From Shewanella algidipiscicola (GTDB lineage: Bacteria; Pseudomonadota; Gammaproteobacteria; Enterobacterales; Shewanellaceae), in NCBI RefSeq assembly GCF_003605125.1, contig NZ_QPQT01000005.1, positions 186,001 through 250,000 on the forward strand: a stretch of 64,000 nucleotides of DNA. Direction: 5' to 3'. The translations under genes and the position numbers were made by a program. The notes beneath the pieces are model-generated. The model did no database searches. It saw only the letters and a program-made list of their open reading frames with translations, and had not been told where the DNA came from. Below, piece by piece: positions 48,651 through 59,660 of the stretch (positions are counted from its first letter, which is position 1; the number at the start of each line of letters is the position of its first letter).

Positions 48651-51600
48651 TTAATGAGTTCCCTCAATTAAGCCTGACGAGCTTGAGCGCGGATTTAAGT
48701 AAGCTTGTTCAAACTCTGCTTGTTGCAACGGCCGAGCAAACAGGTAGCCTTGGGCATAATCACAACCAGCCTTGGCTAAAAAGTCACGTTGGAATTCAGT
48801 TTCAACTCCTTCGGCAATCACTTTGATCCCTAACTTGTGGGCCATCACGATAATGGCTTCGCACAAGGCCACGCCATCGGTGTCGGTTTCTAAGTTGCGG
48901 GTAAAAGATTGATCTATTTTAAGATAATCGATATCAAATTTTTTCAGGTAGGCTAACGATGAATAACCCGTCCCAAAATCATCTAGCGAAACTTGAATAC
49001 CAGCATCACGATAGGCGAGTAACTTTTCGGTGACCCCCATAGATGCATCCAATAACAACCCTTCGGTTATTTCGACGCAGATGGCATTGCTAGACAGCTC
49101 GAGATGCTGCAATAAGGTGAGCCAGTCACTAAAGGTGTCGCCATCATCGCGAAACTGCACTGGCGATTTATTAATGCTTATCTGAATTTCGGTGCCAAAC
49201 TGCTTGCGCCACTCGGCACTTTGATGTGCCGCCTTTTCAAACACCCAGTTACCGATATCGTTGATTAACCCCGTCTCTTCGGCGACCGAAATAAACTCAC
49301 TGGGTGACACCATGCCCCTCGAAGCGTGATTCCAGCGGATCAAGGCTTCCACCTTATAAATATCACCACTGTTCATATCGATGATCGGTTGATAATAAAG
49401 CTCAAACTCTTTGTGGCTAATGGCATGACGTAGATCTTTAATCAACGCCATACGATAACGGGCGAACTCTTGCATCGAAGGAGTAAAATAATGAAAGCGA
49501 TTTCGTCCTTGCTCTTTGGCGGCATACATCGCCTGATCCGCATGTTTTAATAACCCTTCAATGCTGGTCGCATCGTCGGGATACATAGTAATCCCGATAC
49601 TGGCGCTGATATACGCAGTTTCATCACCTAAGTTATAAGGTTCACTAATGCGCTGTAAAATGCACTGCGCCACCCGCTCGACTCCGCCGGGAAAATCAAT
49701 ACCCGACAACACCACGGTAAATTCATCTCCCCCCAATCTGGCACACATATCGAGTTCACGGATACAGCCCTTTAACCGTTTAGCGGTTTCTTGTAACAGT
49801 AAATCCCCCATATCGTGACCTAAGGTATCGTTCACCTCTTTAAAAAAGTCTAAATCTAAAAACATTAAGGCAAAATGGCTCTCATCACGGTCAATACGCA
49901 ACATCTCACTGCTTAAATATTCGAGCAACATACGTCGATTGGGTAAGCCGGTAAGTGGATCGTAATTAGCCTGCTTCCAGATAATCTGTTCGGCTTGTTT
50001 TTTATCAGTAATATCAGAAAATAATGCTACGCGACGAAAAACCTCACCCTGTTGGTCATAAATGGTATTAATGGTAAACCACACCATATACTCACCGCCT
50101 TGCTTGCTTTTCAAGCATAGCTCTCCCTGCCAACGCCCAACGTCACTAACGGCTTGCGCTAACTGTTCATATTGTGATTTATCACAGTATTCACATTGTA
50201 AAAGACTGATATCTTTATTGAGCACCTCTTGTGGTTGGTAGCCAGTAATCGCAGTGAAGGCGGCGTTAACCGTGATAATTTTACCTTGATGATCTTGCAC
50301 GCTCATCGCTTCGCTGGAGTTATTGTAGACCGAAGCGGCAAGCTCTAAAGACTCCTGTACCTGCCGTTGTTCAGTAATATCGCTGTGCACGCCACACATC
50401 CGCAGTGGTCGGCCGTGATTATCATAGCTCACCGTTTTACCCGTATCGACTATCCAGCGCTCCTCACCCGTTAAGGTGATCAGCCGATACTCGGCAATAT
50501 ACTTGGGGGCTTCCCCCTTGAGATGCCTATCCATGGCATTTAAAACAGCGGCCCTGTCTTGCGGATGAATGGCATCTACCCAGAGCCGCGGGTCATTATT
50601 GAGGCGTTCTAATTCACAGCCAAGTACCTTAGCGCACCATGGATTACGCTCTGTTTTATTGTGGCTGATATCCCAATCCCACAAGCCTAAATCACTACTT
50701 TCTAAAACTAACGCTAATCTTTCTTGGCTGGTTCTTACCGCCAATTCGGCTTGTTTATTGGCTGTGATATCGATAATACCGGCAATCACCATATTGACCT
50801 GATGATTCACTCGTCGACACGCGACCGCCAGATGGGTATAAACAATTTCGCCATCTTTGGCCACATAACGCTTATCCATCTCGTAGGCGTCAATCTCTCC
50901 ATTAAGCAACCGCTTATACTCATCTTCATCGGCTTTAAGATCGTCAAAATAGGTTAACTCAGACCAAGTGCGCTGGAGCAGTTCTTGCTCGGAGTATTTC
51001 AGCATCTTGCACAACCTCGGATTGACTTTCACCCAGCGTTGATCGACTGAAGTGATGGCAATCCCGATGTTGCCAATGTCAAATTGAGAGCGAAAAATAA
51101 AATCATCTTGCAGCTTAATCTTGGCGTCACGTTCCACTTCGAGCCGACGCGACAATAGCAGCCCAATTAACGCCGTCACTAACGGAAAGATCGTCATCAT
51201 TGGCAACGCGGCAATAGATAAAATATCGACAAATAACTCAAAAGGCAGTAGCGCTAATAGGGATAGAGTGAGCAGATGCAAAACAGCCCCAAATAGCAAT
51301 AACTCTTTAAAGGTCATATCGGCAATGTCATTTTTACGATGGTAACGCCATAGACTGCCCAAACTGGCGGCCACAATCATCACCATAATGCCTGTAAGCA
51401 TCGCTGGGCCACCTTCCAACACACGAAAGGTGATCCCCACAAGCGTGGCAACTAAAGTGGGTAAACCACCAAAAAACAGTCCTGATATTCCTAAAATAAC
51501 CGCTCGCGCATCGACAAAAATACCCGTTTGGTATTCCCATGAGGTGATCATAGTGATCACTGTCACCACGCCAATCAGTAAACCGGCCAGCACACGCCAC

Positions 51601-51710
51601 AACCAAGAATATTGGTGACGTCGCTGACGCGGAACAGCATCATAGATAAAAACTAATACCAGCAAAATTGCGGCATTTTGAAAAAAAACGGATAACGTAT
51701 CTTGGCTCAT
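48651..51710 (-). CDS. Membrane GGDEF-EAL protein with 5TM sensor and three PAS domains
   Basis: A 1019-residue cyclic di-GMP enzyme. An N-terminal 5TMR-LYT-type membrane sensor (about 5-190) has VDARAVILGISGLFFGGLPT and FRVLEGGPAMLTGI. Three PAS/PAC domains span about 205-325, 335-450 and 455-575. GGDEF covers about 580-745 with an intact LGGDEF near 659. EAL covers about 765-1005 with EALIRW, ISINKSP, VEITEG, DDFGTGYSSL, YLKIDQ and EGVE. Both catalytic signatures look intact, so it may make or degrade the messenger depending on signal. The ligand of the 5TM domain is unknown. Confidence 0.92.
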   Translation of the reverse strand: MSQDTLSVFFQNAAILLVLVFIYDAVPRQRRHQYSWLWRVLAGLLIGVVTVITMITSWEYQTGIFVDARAVILGISGLFFGGLPTLVATLVGITFRVLEGGPAMLTGIMVMIVAASLGSLWRYHRKNDIADMTFKELLLFGAVLHLLTLSLLALLPFELFVDILSIAALPMMTIFPLVTALIGLLLSRRLEVERDAKIKLQDDFIFRSQFDIGNIGIAITSVDQRWVKVNPRLCKMLKYSEQELLQRTWSELTYFDDLKADEDEYKRLLNGEIDAYEMDKRYVAKDGEIVYTHLAVACRRVNHQVNMVIAGIIDITANKQAELAVRTSQERLALVLESSDLGLWDWDISHNKTERNPWCAKVLGCELERLNNDPRLWVDAIHPQDRAAVLNAMDRHLKGEAPKYIAEYRLITLTGEERWIVDTGKTVSYDNHGRPLRMCGVHSDITEQRQVQESLELAASVYNNSSEAMSVQDHQGKIITVNAAFTAITGYQPQEVLNKDISLLQCEYCDKSQYEQLAQAVSDVGRWQGELCLKSKQGGEYMVWFTINTIYDQQGEVFRRVALFSDITDKKQAEQIIWKQANYDPLTGLPNRRMLLEYLSSEMLRIDRDESHFALMFLDLDFFKEVNDTLGHDMGDLLLQETAKRLKGCIRELDMCARLGGDEFTVVLSGIDFPGGVERVAQCILQRISEPYNLGDETAYISASIGITMYPDDATSIEGLLKHADQAMYAAKEQGRNRFHYFTPSMQEFARYRMALIKDLRHAISHKEFELYYQPIIDMNSGDIYKVEALIRWNHASRGMVSPSEFISVAEETGLINDIGNWVFEKAAHQSAEWRKQFGTEIQISINKSPVQFRDDGDTFSDWLTLLQHLELSSNAICVEITEGLLLDASMGVTEKLLAYRDAGIQVSLDDFGTGYSSLAYLKKFDIDYLKIDQSFTRNLETDTDGVALCEAIIVMAHKLGIKVIAEGVETEFQRDFLAKAGCDYAQGYLFARPLQQAEFEQAYLNPRSSSSGLIEGTH

Positions 51711-52362
51711 AAGTAACTTAACATCTTATTATCAAGTAGATAACACCCAGCAGAGTGTAACAGAATTAGAGTAAAAAAATACGCTCAACAATAATTGAAA
51801 GTAACAATTTATAAAGGTAATACCCCATTTAGGAACAAATTGTCCATGCTAACCAATGACTGCGTAACGGTTTAAATAATAGTGCAGGCCTGCGGGACAC
51901 AGCACTCAAATACCGCCTTAGATAAGCCACTTCACGTAAGTTGCCCGCATAAGTCAGCGGCATTGGCACTGCCGCATCACAAAGATTAAAAACTGGTATG
52001 GCAACAGCTTATCTTCTACCCCTGTATTTCACAGCCCATTAAAACCACGCCCAAACAGCAAGGCTGACATCGGGCCTGAATACTTGTCATACAGTGAGCA
52101 GCACAAGGCTCGTCGTTCTGCGAGTTACCCTATCGGTTTGTGCCCGCCAAAACAGATGCTGAACGTAACGGTAAGCCTAGCGCTATGTCTATTGCGCTAA
52201 CAGAGCGATAACTGGCCAACATCAATAACGGCCCACATAGCTTCCCTAGTGTAGCTATAGCGACCGTAATCCCTTGAGACTGAATAGCAAATGGGTAAGA
52301 TGCCCCACTTAACTCAATATGCTAAGCTAACGGCCTTTATCATCGCCACTCACATTTTGTAT
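51711..52362. other. Gap with possible decayed membrane-protein gene
   Basis: About 650 bp between the GGDEF-EAL gene and the thioesterase gene. On the minus strand a 63-codon open stretch at 52130-52321 reads as a hydrophobic helix pair with TLGKLCGPLLMLASYRS and IDIALGLPLRS. A shorter piece near 52029-52091 reads SGPMSALLFGRGFNGL. They lie in different frames without start codons, as in a decayed transporter or antiporter gene. The identity is a guess; chance cannot be ruled out. Confidence 0.3.
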
Positions 52363-52797
52363 ATGAAGCAGCCAGCACAAGCGCAATACAGCACCCAGTT
52401 TCATTTTCCGGTGCAGATATATTATGAGGATACCGATTTTTCAGGTGTGGTGTATCACCCTAATTTCTTGAAGTATTTTGAACGCGCCAGAGAACATGTC
52501 ATAGGTGCCGAAACCTTGGCTCGCCTTTGGGCTCAACAAGGTTTAGGTTTTGCAGTCTATCGCAGCGATATGCTATGTCATGATGGGATCGAGTTTGCAG
52601 AGATTGTCGATGTACGTACTCAGTTTTCTTTTGAGAGTAAATATCGCACTGTATGGCGACAAGAGATCTGGCGACCACAAGGCAAAAAGCCGGCAGTTAC
52701 CGCGCAAATTGAGATGGTATGTATGAATAAAGCGCGGCAGATGGCCCCAATGTCAGCAGAACTTATCGCCGAGCTCAGTCGTCATATCACAGACTAG
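52363..52797 (+). CDS. YbgC-like acyl-CoA thioesterase
   Basis: A 144-residue single hot-dog domain protein of the 4-hydroxybenzoyl-CoA thioesterase family. The signature YYEDTDFSGVVYHPNFLKYFERARE, with the catalytic Asp in DTDFSG, is intact, followed by HDGIEFAEIVDVRTQF. Such enzymes hydrolyse short acyl-CoA or acyl-ACP thioesters and may touch phospholipid synthesis. The gene is not next to tolQRA as classical ybgC is, so this may be a paralogue. The ATG at 52363 is used; an upstream in-frame start at 52291 adds a hydrophobic stretch not seen in the family. Confidence 0.85.
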   Translation: MKQPAQAQYSTQFHFPVQIYYEDTDFSGVVYHPNFLKYFERAREHVIGAETLARLWAQQGLGFAVYRSDMLCHDGIEFAEIVDVRTQFSFESKYRTVWRQEIWRPQGKKPAVTAQIEMVCMNKARQMAPMSAELIAELSRHITD

Positions 52798-52812
52798 GAG
52801 TGATGCCTCCCC

Positions 52813-54318
52813 TTAAGATGCTTCGCCAATGGGCCGATTGAGTTCCGGCCAATACATTTCAAGCTCGGCCGCGCTCATCGGTTTAGCAAACAACTCCCCC
52901 TGAATTTTATCGACGCCCATCTGTTGCAGTAACATCAACTCAGTTTGGGTTTCGACACCTTCCACCGTGACCGTAAACCCAAGCCCTTGGGCTAAAGACA
53001 CCGCGCTACTAAGAATATGCTGACCACGACAGTCGGTCGCCACATTCTCTAAAAAGGCTTTATCTACCTTAACCTCGTTAACTGGTAGGTATTTAAGATA
53101 CGCCAAAGAGGAGTGCCCCGTGCCAAAGTCGTCGATTGCAGCGTTAATGCCAGCACGTTTGAGGCATTCAAGTACATTAACCGTGCGCTGCATATCCGTC
53201 ATTAATTGACTCTCGGTAACCTCAATTGCTAACACATCGGCGCTCAATTGCCACTGCTGTAGCTGTGTCACTATCCACTGACACAACTGACGGGCGCATA
53301 AATCATCTAGCGCCAAATTCACCGCCACCTGCAACCTCATGCCGCTTTGGCGCCACAGACTTTGCTGGTGAAGCACCTGCTTAATAACCCATTGGCTGAG
53401 CATAGTGATCATGCCAGCACGCTCGAGCAAAGGGATAAATTCTGCCGGCGAAACCCTACCTAGCAATGGGCTTTCCCAGCGGATAAGCGCCTCGACGTGA
53501 CTGCAATTTTCGCTGACAAGATTGTATTTAGCCTGGTACACCACATAGAGTTCATTTTGTGCTAACGCCTTAGGAAAACAGCGAATAATAGTCAGCTGTC
53601 GATGCTGACTCGTATCGTCCCCCGCTTGATAAGAGGCGATTAAGCCAGAGCTCGACTTTGCTCGTACTAAGGCCAAATCGATACGCCTAAGCATCTGACT
53701 AACGTCGGCATAGTGCAGTGAAATATCCAAATACCCAAGCTGCACCTGTAGATTTATCACTGTATCATTAATAGAAAATGGCTGTTGCAAGTGACTTTGC
53801 AATGCCTTTAGCTCGTCATCGCTTAATGGCACTTTAAACACCACTAAAAACTCATCTTCATTCATGCGCGCCACAATATCTTGGTCATTGAGCTGCTGTT
53901 TAATTCGCTCACTCATGGCCAACAGTAACTGGTCGCCAAACGAGAAACCAAACAGGTCGTTAACATAGCGAAAGCGATGAATATCAATAAGAACAAACAT
54001 GCCTTGATTAAGAGGCATAAGGCGAGATAAACGTGATTTCAGCCCAACCCGATTAAACAAGCCGGTGAGCTTATCTCGCCCAAGTGGTGGAGGTAACTGG
54101 GTTAACAATCGCTGCAACTGCAGATATAGCGGAATATAATCGGTAGGAACAGCGTCAATAGCTAGCGGCTTGCGGACTTTATCTTGTTGCTGTAATTGGC
54201 TGGTTAGTTGTCGCAAAAAACGTAGGCCAGTGCGTCTATGCCAGTACCAATAAAGGGTACCAGCGACGCCAATGGCTATAATATAAGCCATTATCCAATA
54301 GAGATTTGCAACATCCAC
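52813..54318 (-). CDS. Cyclic di-GMP phosphodiesterase with degenerate GGDEF (GGDEF-EAL)
   Basis: A 501-residue protein with one N-terminal membrane helix (about 7-26). The GGDEF domain (about 80-235) keeps LTGLFNRVGL but its signature is NEDEF at 153-157, so cyclase activity is unlikely; it may bind GTP or regulate. The EAL domain (about 245-490) keeps EALIRW, the Asn in VAVNLAL, IEVTES, DDFGTGHSSL, VKVDK and EGVE, so it should degrade cyclic di-GMP. It starts with GTG and follows the HDOD gene by 69 bp on the same strand. Confidence 0.9.
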   Translation of the reverse strand: MDVANLYWIMAYIIAIGVAGTLYWYWHRRTGLRFLRQLTSQLQQQDKVRKPLAIDAVPTDYIPLYLQLQRLLTQLPPPLGRDKLTGLFNRVGLKSRLSRLMPLNQGMFVLIDIHRFRYVNDLFGFSFGDQLLLAMSERIKQQLNDQDIVARMNEDEFLVVFKVPLSDDELKALQSHLQQPFSINDTVINLQVQLGYLDISLHYADVSQMLRRIDLALVRAKSSSGLIASYQAGDDTSQHRQLTIIRCFPKALAQNELYVVYQAKYNLVSENCSHVEALIRWESPLLGRVSPAEFIPLLERAGMITMLSQWVIKQVLHQQSLWRQSGMRLQVAVNLALDDLCARQLCQWIVTQLQQWQLSADVLAIEVTESQLMTDMQRTVNVLECLKRAGINAAIDDFGTGHSSLAYLKYLPVNEVKVDKAFLENVATDCRGQHILSSAVSLAQGLGFTVTVEGVETQTELMLLQQMGVDKIQGELFAKPMSAAELEMYWPELNRPIGEAS

Positions 54319-54387
54319 ACAAGGCCTTCATGTTTACGAAACAGAAAAATTAACGCTATTATTAACAGAGTTAATCGCCGGTCACAA

Positions 54388-55230
54388 CTATTCGTAACTC
54401 ATCTTAATAGAATGATAATTATCGAGAAATTCATCAGTGCCTAAATACTCTGGCGATACGGGCAAGCCACGTTTGACAAACACATCTAATCGCTCTTCAA
54501 GCTCATGACCCGCTCTTAGCTCGCCGGTATAAAAGGCCGCCGAACGCACAAAATCTAAATAGGTCACTCGCTCAGGTAAATAGGGTAAATCGGCCCATCG
54601 CTCAACGACTTCCATCACCTCAGGCGAAAAGTCCCAACTTTTCAATACGGCTCGGCCTATCGGTCCCTGCATTTTTCGCACCAAGGCGCGTAATTGATCT
54701 ATGCTGGTAAACAGATGCGGATTAGCTTCTGCCTCGGTTAATACCGGTAAGGCGCCAATATTATGCACTAAGCTGGCAAGCGTCAGAGTGTCATAATTTA
54801 AGCCGCAACCTTTATGCGTCTTAGCATACTTGAGTAGCAGAGCACAGGCGGCTGAAGTCACCTCGATTGACGAGCGCCACACTTCATCCATCACCTCCCA
54901 GACCATCTCATTCGTAGAGATAAACAATTGCTCCATAGCAACCGAGGTCGCGATAGACTTTATCTGGGTTAAGCCGATACGGGTTACGGCGCTGTTGATG
55001 TTTTCTGCTTTAGTGCCACGGCTATACATAGCACTGTTGGCGACTTTTATCATGCGCGCCGATATCGCCGCATCTTGACCAATAATTTCCGCCACCTGTT
55101 TGGGGCTAGAATCAGGCCTAGCAACGACCTCTTGGACGCGCATTGCTACCTCGGGTAAAGTTGGCAGCACTAACGCATCGGCCTTTAACTTTTTTAATAA
55201 CCCAACCAGTAGTTGATGCTCGCTAGACAT
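54388..55230 (-). CDS. HDOD domain signalling protein
   Basis: A 280-residue cytoplasmic protein made of one HDOD domain (about 15-220), related to HD hydrolases but lacking the metal-binding HD pair. The family pattern is LPTLPEVAMRVQEVV, IIGQDAAISARMIKVANSAMY, AVTRIGLTQIKSIATSVAMEQLF and LASLVHNIGALPVL. HDOD proteins act as regulatory scaffolds, often with cyclic di-GMP or chemotaxis systems. The gene precedes the EAL gene and likely shares its transcript. The ATG at 55230 is chosen over an extension of eight residues. Confidence 0.9.
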   Translation of the reverse strand: MSSEHQLLVGLLKKLKADALVLPTLPEVAMRVQEVVARPDSSPKQVAEIIGQDAAISARMIKVANSAMYSRGTKAENINSAVTRIGLTQIKSIATSVAMEQLFISTNEMVWEVMDEVWRSSIEVTSAACALLLKYAKTHKGCGLNYDTLTLASLVHNIGALPVLTEAEANPHLFTSIDQLRALVRKMQGPIGRAVLKSWDFSPEVMEVVERWADLPYLPERVTYLDFVRSAAFYTGELRAGHELEERLDVFVKRGLPVSPEYLGTDEFLDNYHSIKMSYE

Positions 55231-55317
55231 ACTGACTCCTAAATAAAATATCACTGCTTAATAATGCGCTAGAGTATATCAGGACTGATTGCCAAGCGTG
55301 ATGGTAAAATGGCTTAG

Positions 55318-55569
55318 CTAGGGCCTGTTGATCTTTCAAGGTTGTTTTTACAGCGAATTGTTGGGTATTTTGTGGTGTAGTTATTCCACATAAAAAGCTG
55401 AGAACGCAGTAGAAATACCCAACAAACGCTGCCCTAAAGGTTTGGCTAAAAACGTTTTACTCTTTGTTAAGTGAATTTTGCTTAGATGACTAGGCTGCAA
55501 TCCACTCGCCTCGATTAACACGTTTTTGTCTCGAACAACATTCAACCAGCAAAGATCAACAGGCCCTAG
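55318..55569. repeat. Miniature inverted-repeat element, copy B (252 bp with flanks)
   Basis: This is the reverse-oriented partner of the 15622-15890 element. CTAG stands at both ends and GGGCCTGTTGATCTTT forms the terminal inverted repeats. It lacks 17 bp (GCTTCTGCCTTGTATAA in copy A) and differs at about nine other positions. The internal frame, read on the minus strand from the right end, stays open to the same end point as in copy A. It lies between the HDOD gene and the decayed transporter gene. Confidence 0.88.
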
Positions 55570-55670
55570 ACTCAAAGAAGCTAAATATCGCTCAAATTTA
55601 AGTAGATAAATTAAGGTCCGTTGCTATTTTAAGCGTAAATATTAGTCAAAGGGTCATCATGCAGCAACAC

Positions 55671-56030
55671 TTATTGGCTGGTAAAAGCCTTAGCCGCAGG
55701 TGTAACTCCGCCTATTTTTAACCGACTAACAACAAGCGATCACCGACGATATGGTTCAGCGATAGCCGCTGTGCCCGTAATCAACGCAATATAACACCAA
55801 GCACTTAAGAGGCCATTTTGGCAATAATGGATAAAATAGGCTATTACAAGGTAAGTCGCGACCCCACTCCCTAAAACACACCAACTGGGCGTGATAGCCC
55901 CCCACAAGAGCAGCAATCATCGTCATCAGGCTACAAGGGCAAGTATGCGGCGTAAAACAGTGAAATAGGAAGCCTATTTATGGCGGCAATGGGCGCTTGA
56001 CCACAGAATAAACAAGGTTACTATTTGCAT
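55671..56030 (-). pseudogene. Decayed EamA/DMT-like transporter remnant
   Basis: No intact frame exists, but minus-strand translation gives linked hydrophobic pieces in order. They are MQIVTLFILWSSAH from 56030, then LPISLFYAAYLPL, then a 58-codon stretch at 55743-55916 containing ATYLVIAYFIHYCQNGLLSA and ITGTAAIAEPYRR, then a last piece to the stop at 55671. Several stops and frame changes separate them. The first piece resembles the opening of EamA (drug/metabolite) transporters, and the third the YL.LAY...GL.SA helix. This is an inference from pattern only. Confidence 0.4.
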
Positions 56031-56095
56031 AAGACTCCCTCCATTGAGTAAAATGCCGCCCCAAGTTGTTTGCTACCTGTTAATTGAGAGAAATT

Positions 56096-57734
<1,639 letters not shown>

Positions 57735-57765
57735 TTAACTCACCCCATTAATGACGCAACATTAT

Positions 57766-57796
57766 AAAAAAGCGAAGTGTGACACTTCGCTTTTTT
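57766..57796 (+). terminator. Terminator after yfhL
   Basis: AAAAAAGCGAAGTG and CACTTCGCTTTTTT form a long stem with a tight TGA loop, followed by ATTA. It lies 31 bp after the stop and could act in both directions. Confidence 0.93.
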
Positions 57797-57931
57797 ATTA
57801 ACCGCAGGCTGTGATCAACTGCGATCTTGCAAACATTGATACAAAAGTTGAGCACTTCACTCGCCTATCGCTTGGCTTATCTCAACTTGATTTAGGCTTG
57901 AGTTGCCGAAGCTGGCAGGCAGATCTGGATG

Positions 57932-58444
57932 TTATGCCCAGCGCGCATCGGCTTGACGCTGCAGTTGCTCAAGCAGCGAAGCCAAAGCGGTTAGCCCTTC
58001 TCTAGCCAATCTTGGCATAGTGTCAAACTCAATGCTCAATAATAAATTTTTCACCTCAAGTCCCAATTCGGTATCGCCCTCGATAGCCAATTGACGTTGG
58101 AAAAATAACGTATCGGGATCTTCTTTGCCGGCGGCAATCAATACCAACTCTTTGCTGCGGCCACTAAATGTCACCTCGGCCTTCGCGGGCGCTCGAACCA
58201 CAAAGTGTTTATCAAAGCTGACATCAAAACTCAGCTTCATATCAACAATATCGATGTTAACCCAGCGCTGCTGAAGAAAATGCAGCTCATCATCCTCGAT
58301 TTGCTCCGCCATTAACAAGTTCAACAGCTTTTCTAATATGCGCGCCTTTACGGCAAAAGGCACTATAGTTAACGGCTTGGCCATCACCTGAGGACCAAAT
58401 TGCAACAGATGTTGAGCGGTATTGGCTAGCACACTTTTTTGCAT
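57932..58444 (-). CDS. ubiT: UbiT, SCP2-domain ubiquinone synthesis accessory factor
   Basis: A 170-residue lipid-carrier (SCP2) domain protein needed for oxygen-independent ubiquinone synthesis, probably binding isoprenoid intermediates. The domain spans about 35-150, with FVVRAPAKAEVTFSG and DTLFFQRQLAIEGDTELGLEVKNLL, the usual UbiT motif. It diverges from ubiU, the arrangement found in E. coli. About 200 bp between the two starts hold their promoters. No convincing FNR-type site was found there; only one half-site (ATCAA at 58473-58477) is visible. Confidence 0.93.
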   Translation of the reverse strand: MQKSVLANTAQHLLQFGPQVMAKPLTIVPFAVKARILEKLLNLLMAEQIEDDELHFLQQRWVNIDIVDMKLSFDVSFDKHFVVRAPAKAEVTFSGRSKELVLIAAGKEDPDTLFFQRQLAIEGDTELGLEVKNLLLSIEFDTMPRLAREGLTALASLLEQLQRQADARWA

Positions 58445-58640
58445 AGCGTGAATAACTCCTTATGCAAGCGTGATCAACTCGCGTCAACCCCGCTTAATAT
58501 TAATGATCGATTCGGCTTTCACCCCGAAAGTGAGAGATAATTCAATTTTACCCAGCTTTTATGATCACAAACCTGTTTTACATCAACATATAGGCGGCCA
58601 TTCCCTTTTACACTGCACACTTTTTAAGAAAGAGGCAGTT

Positions 58641-59642
58641 ATGGAGCTCTTATGCCCTGCGGGGAACTTAGCCGCATTGAAAGTAGCACTCAATGCGGGT
58701 GCCGATGCGATTTATGTTGGCCTTAAAGATGATACCAATGCGCGCTCGTTTGCTGGCTTAAACTTTACCCCCAAGAAACTGGTGCAGGCGGTGCAATACA
58801 CTCATCGCTTGGGAAAGAAGTTATTTTTGACCATCAATACGTTTCCTCAACCGGGGGAAGAACAGCGTTGGTATCAGGCTATCGATATCGCCGCCGATCT
58901 TGGCGTCGATGCCTTAATTGTCGCCGATTTATCGCTACTCGATTACGCCCATAGCCGCTATCCTCACCTGCCACTGCATTTATCGGTGCAAGCCAGCGCC
59001 ACCAATCTTGGCGCCTTAAGCCTCTATAAACGCGAGTTTAATATTGAGCGAGCCGTGTTACCACGAGTGTTATCGATGAAACAGGTACGCGACCTTGCTA
59101 AGGTGACGCCAGTAGATCTGGAGGTGTTTGCCTTTGGTAGCTTGTGCATCATGGCCGAAGGGCGTTGCCACCTTTCCTCCTATGTTACTGGACAATCGCC
59201 CAACACTGGTGGCTCCTGCTCACCTGCTAACGCGGTGCGCTGGCAAGAGGTTGGTGATCAACGCTTAACGCGCCTAAACGAAGTACTTATTGATAAGTCC
59301 AATATTAACGAACAGATGGGCTACCCCGTGGTGTGTAAGGGGCGTTATATCACTGCAGAAAACAAGCAAGCGAGCCATCTCTTAGAATCGCCCACCAGCC
59401 TTAATACCCTCAGTTTATTGCCAGAGCTGGCAAAGGCGAACGTGGCCTCTCTTAAAATCGAGGGGCGCCAGCGCAGCCCTGCCTATGTTGAGCAAGTCAC
59501 TCGTGTTTGGCGTCAGGCTATCGACACCTTTTTACATCATCCCGAGGCCTACACAACCCAAGCTGAGTGGGACAAGGCGTTAGCCAAGGTTTCCGAAGGT
59601 CAGGTTACGACACTTGGAGCCTATGAGCGCACTTGGCAGTAG
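58641..59642 (+). CDS. ubiU: UbiU, U32 family protein of O2-independent ubiquinone hydroxylation
   Basis: Half of the UbiU-UbiV heterodimer that hydroxylates ubiquinone precursors without oxygen, using prephenate. The protein has 333 residues. The [4Fe-4S] ligands fall at C169, C176, C193 and C232, matching the E. coli positions. MELLCPAGNLAALKVALNAGADAIYVG opens the U32 barrel. The ATG at 58641 follows AGAGGCAG; 57 in-frame residues upstream are not family-like. ubiV starts 18 bp after the stop. Confidence 0.96.
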   Translation: MELLCPAGNLAALKVALNAGADAIYVGLKDDTNARSFAGLNFTPKKLVQAVQYTHRLGKKLFLTINTFPQPGEEQRWYQAIDIAADLGVDALIVADLSLLDYAHSRYPHLPLHLSVQASATNLGALSLYKREFNIERAVLPRVLSMKQVRDLAKVTPVDLEVFAFGSLCIMAEGRCHLSSYVTGQSPNTGGSCSPANAVRWQEVGDQRLTRLNEVLIDKSNINEQMGYPVVCKGRYITAENKQASHLLESPTSLNTLSLLPELAKANVASLKIEGRQRSPAYVEQVTRVWRQAIDTFLHHPEAYTTQAEWDKALAKVSEGQVTTLGAYERTWQ

Positions 59643-59660
59643 CCAATAACAGGAGAACAT

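Noticed and set aside
58464-58477. FNR-like site between ubiT and ubiU
   Set aside because: Only the right half (ATCAA) matches; the left half is GCAAG rather than TTGAT.
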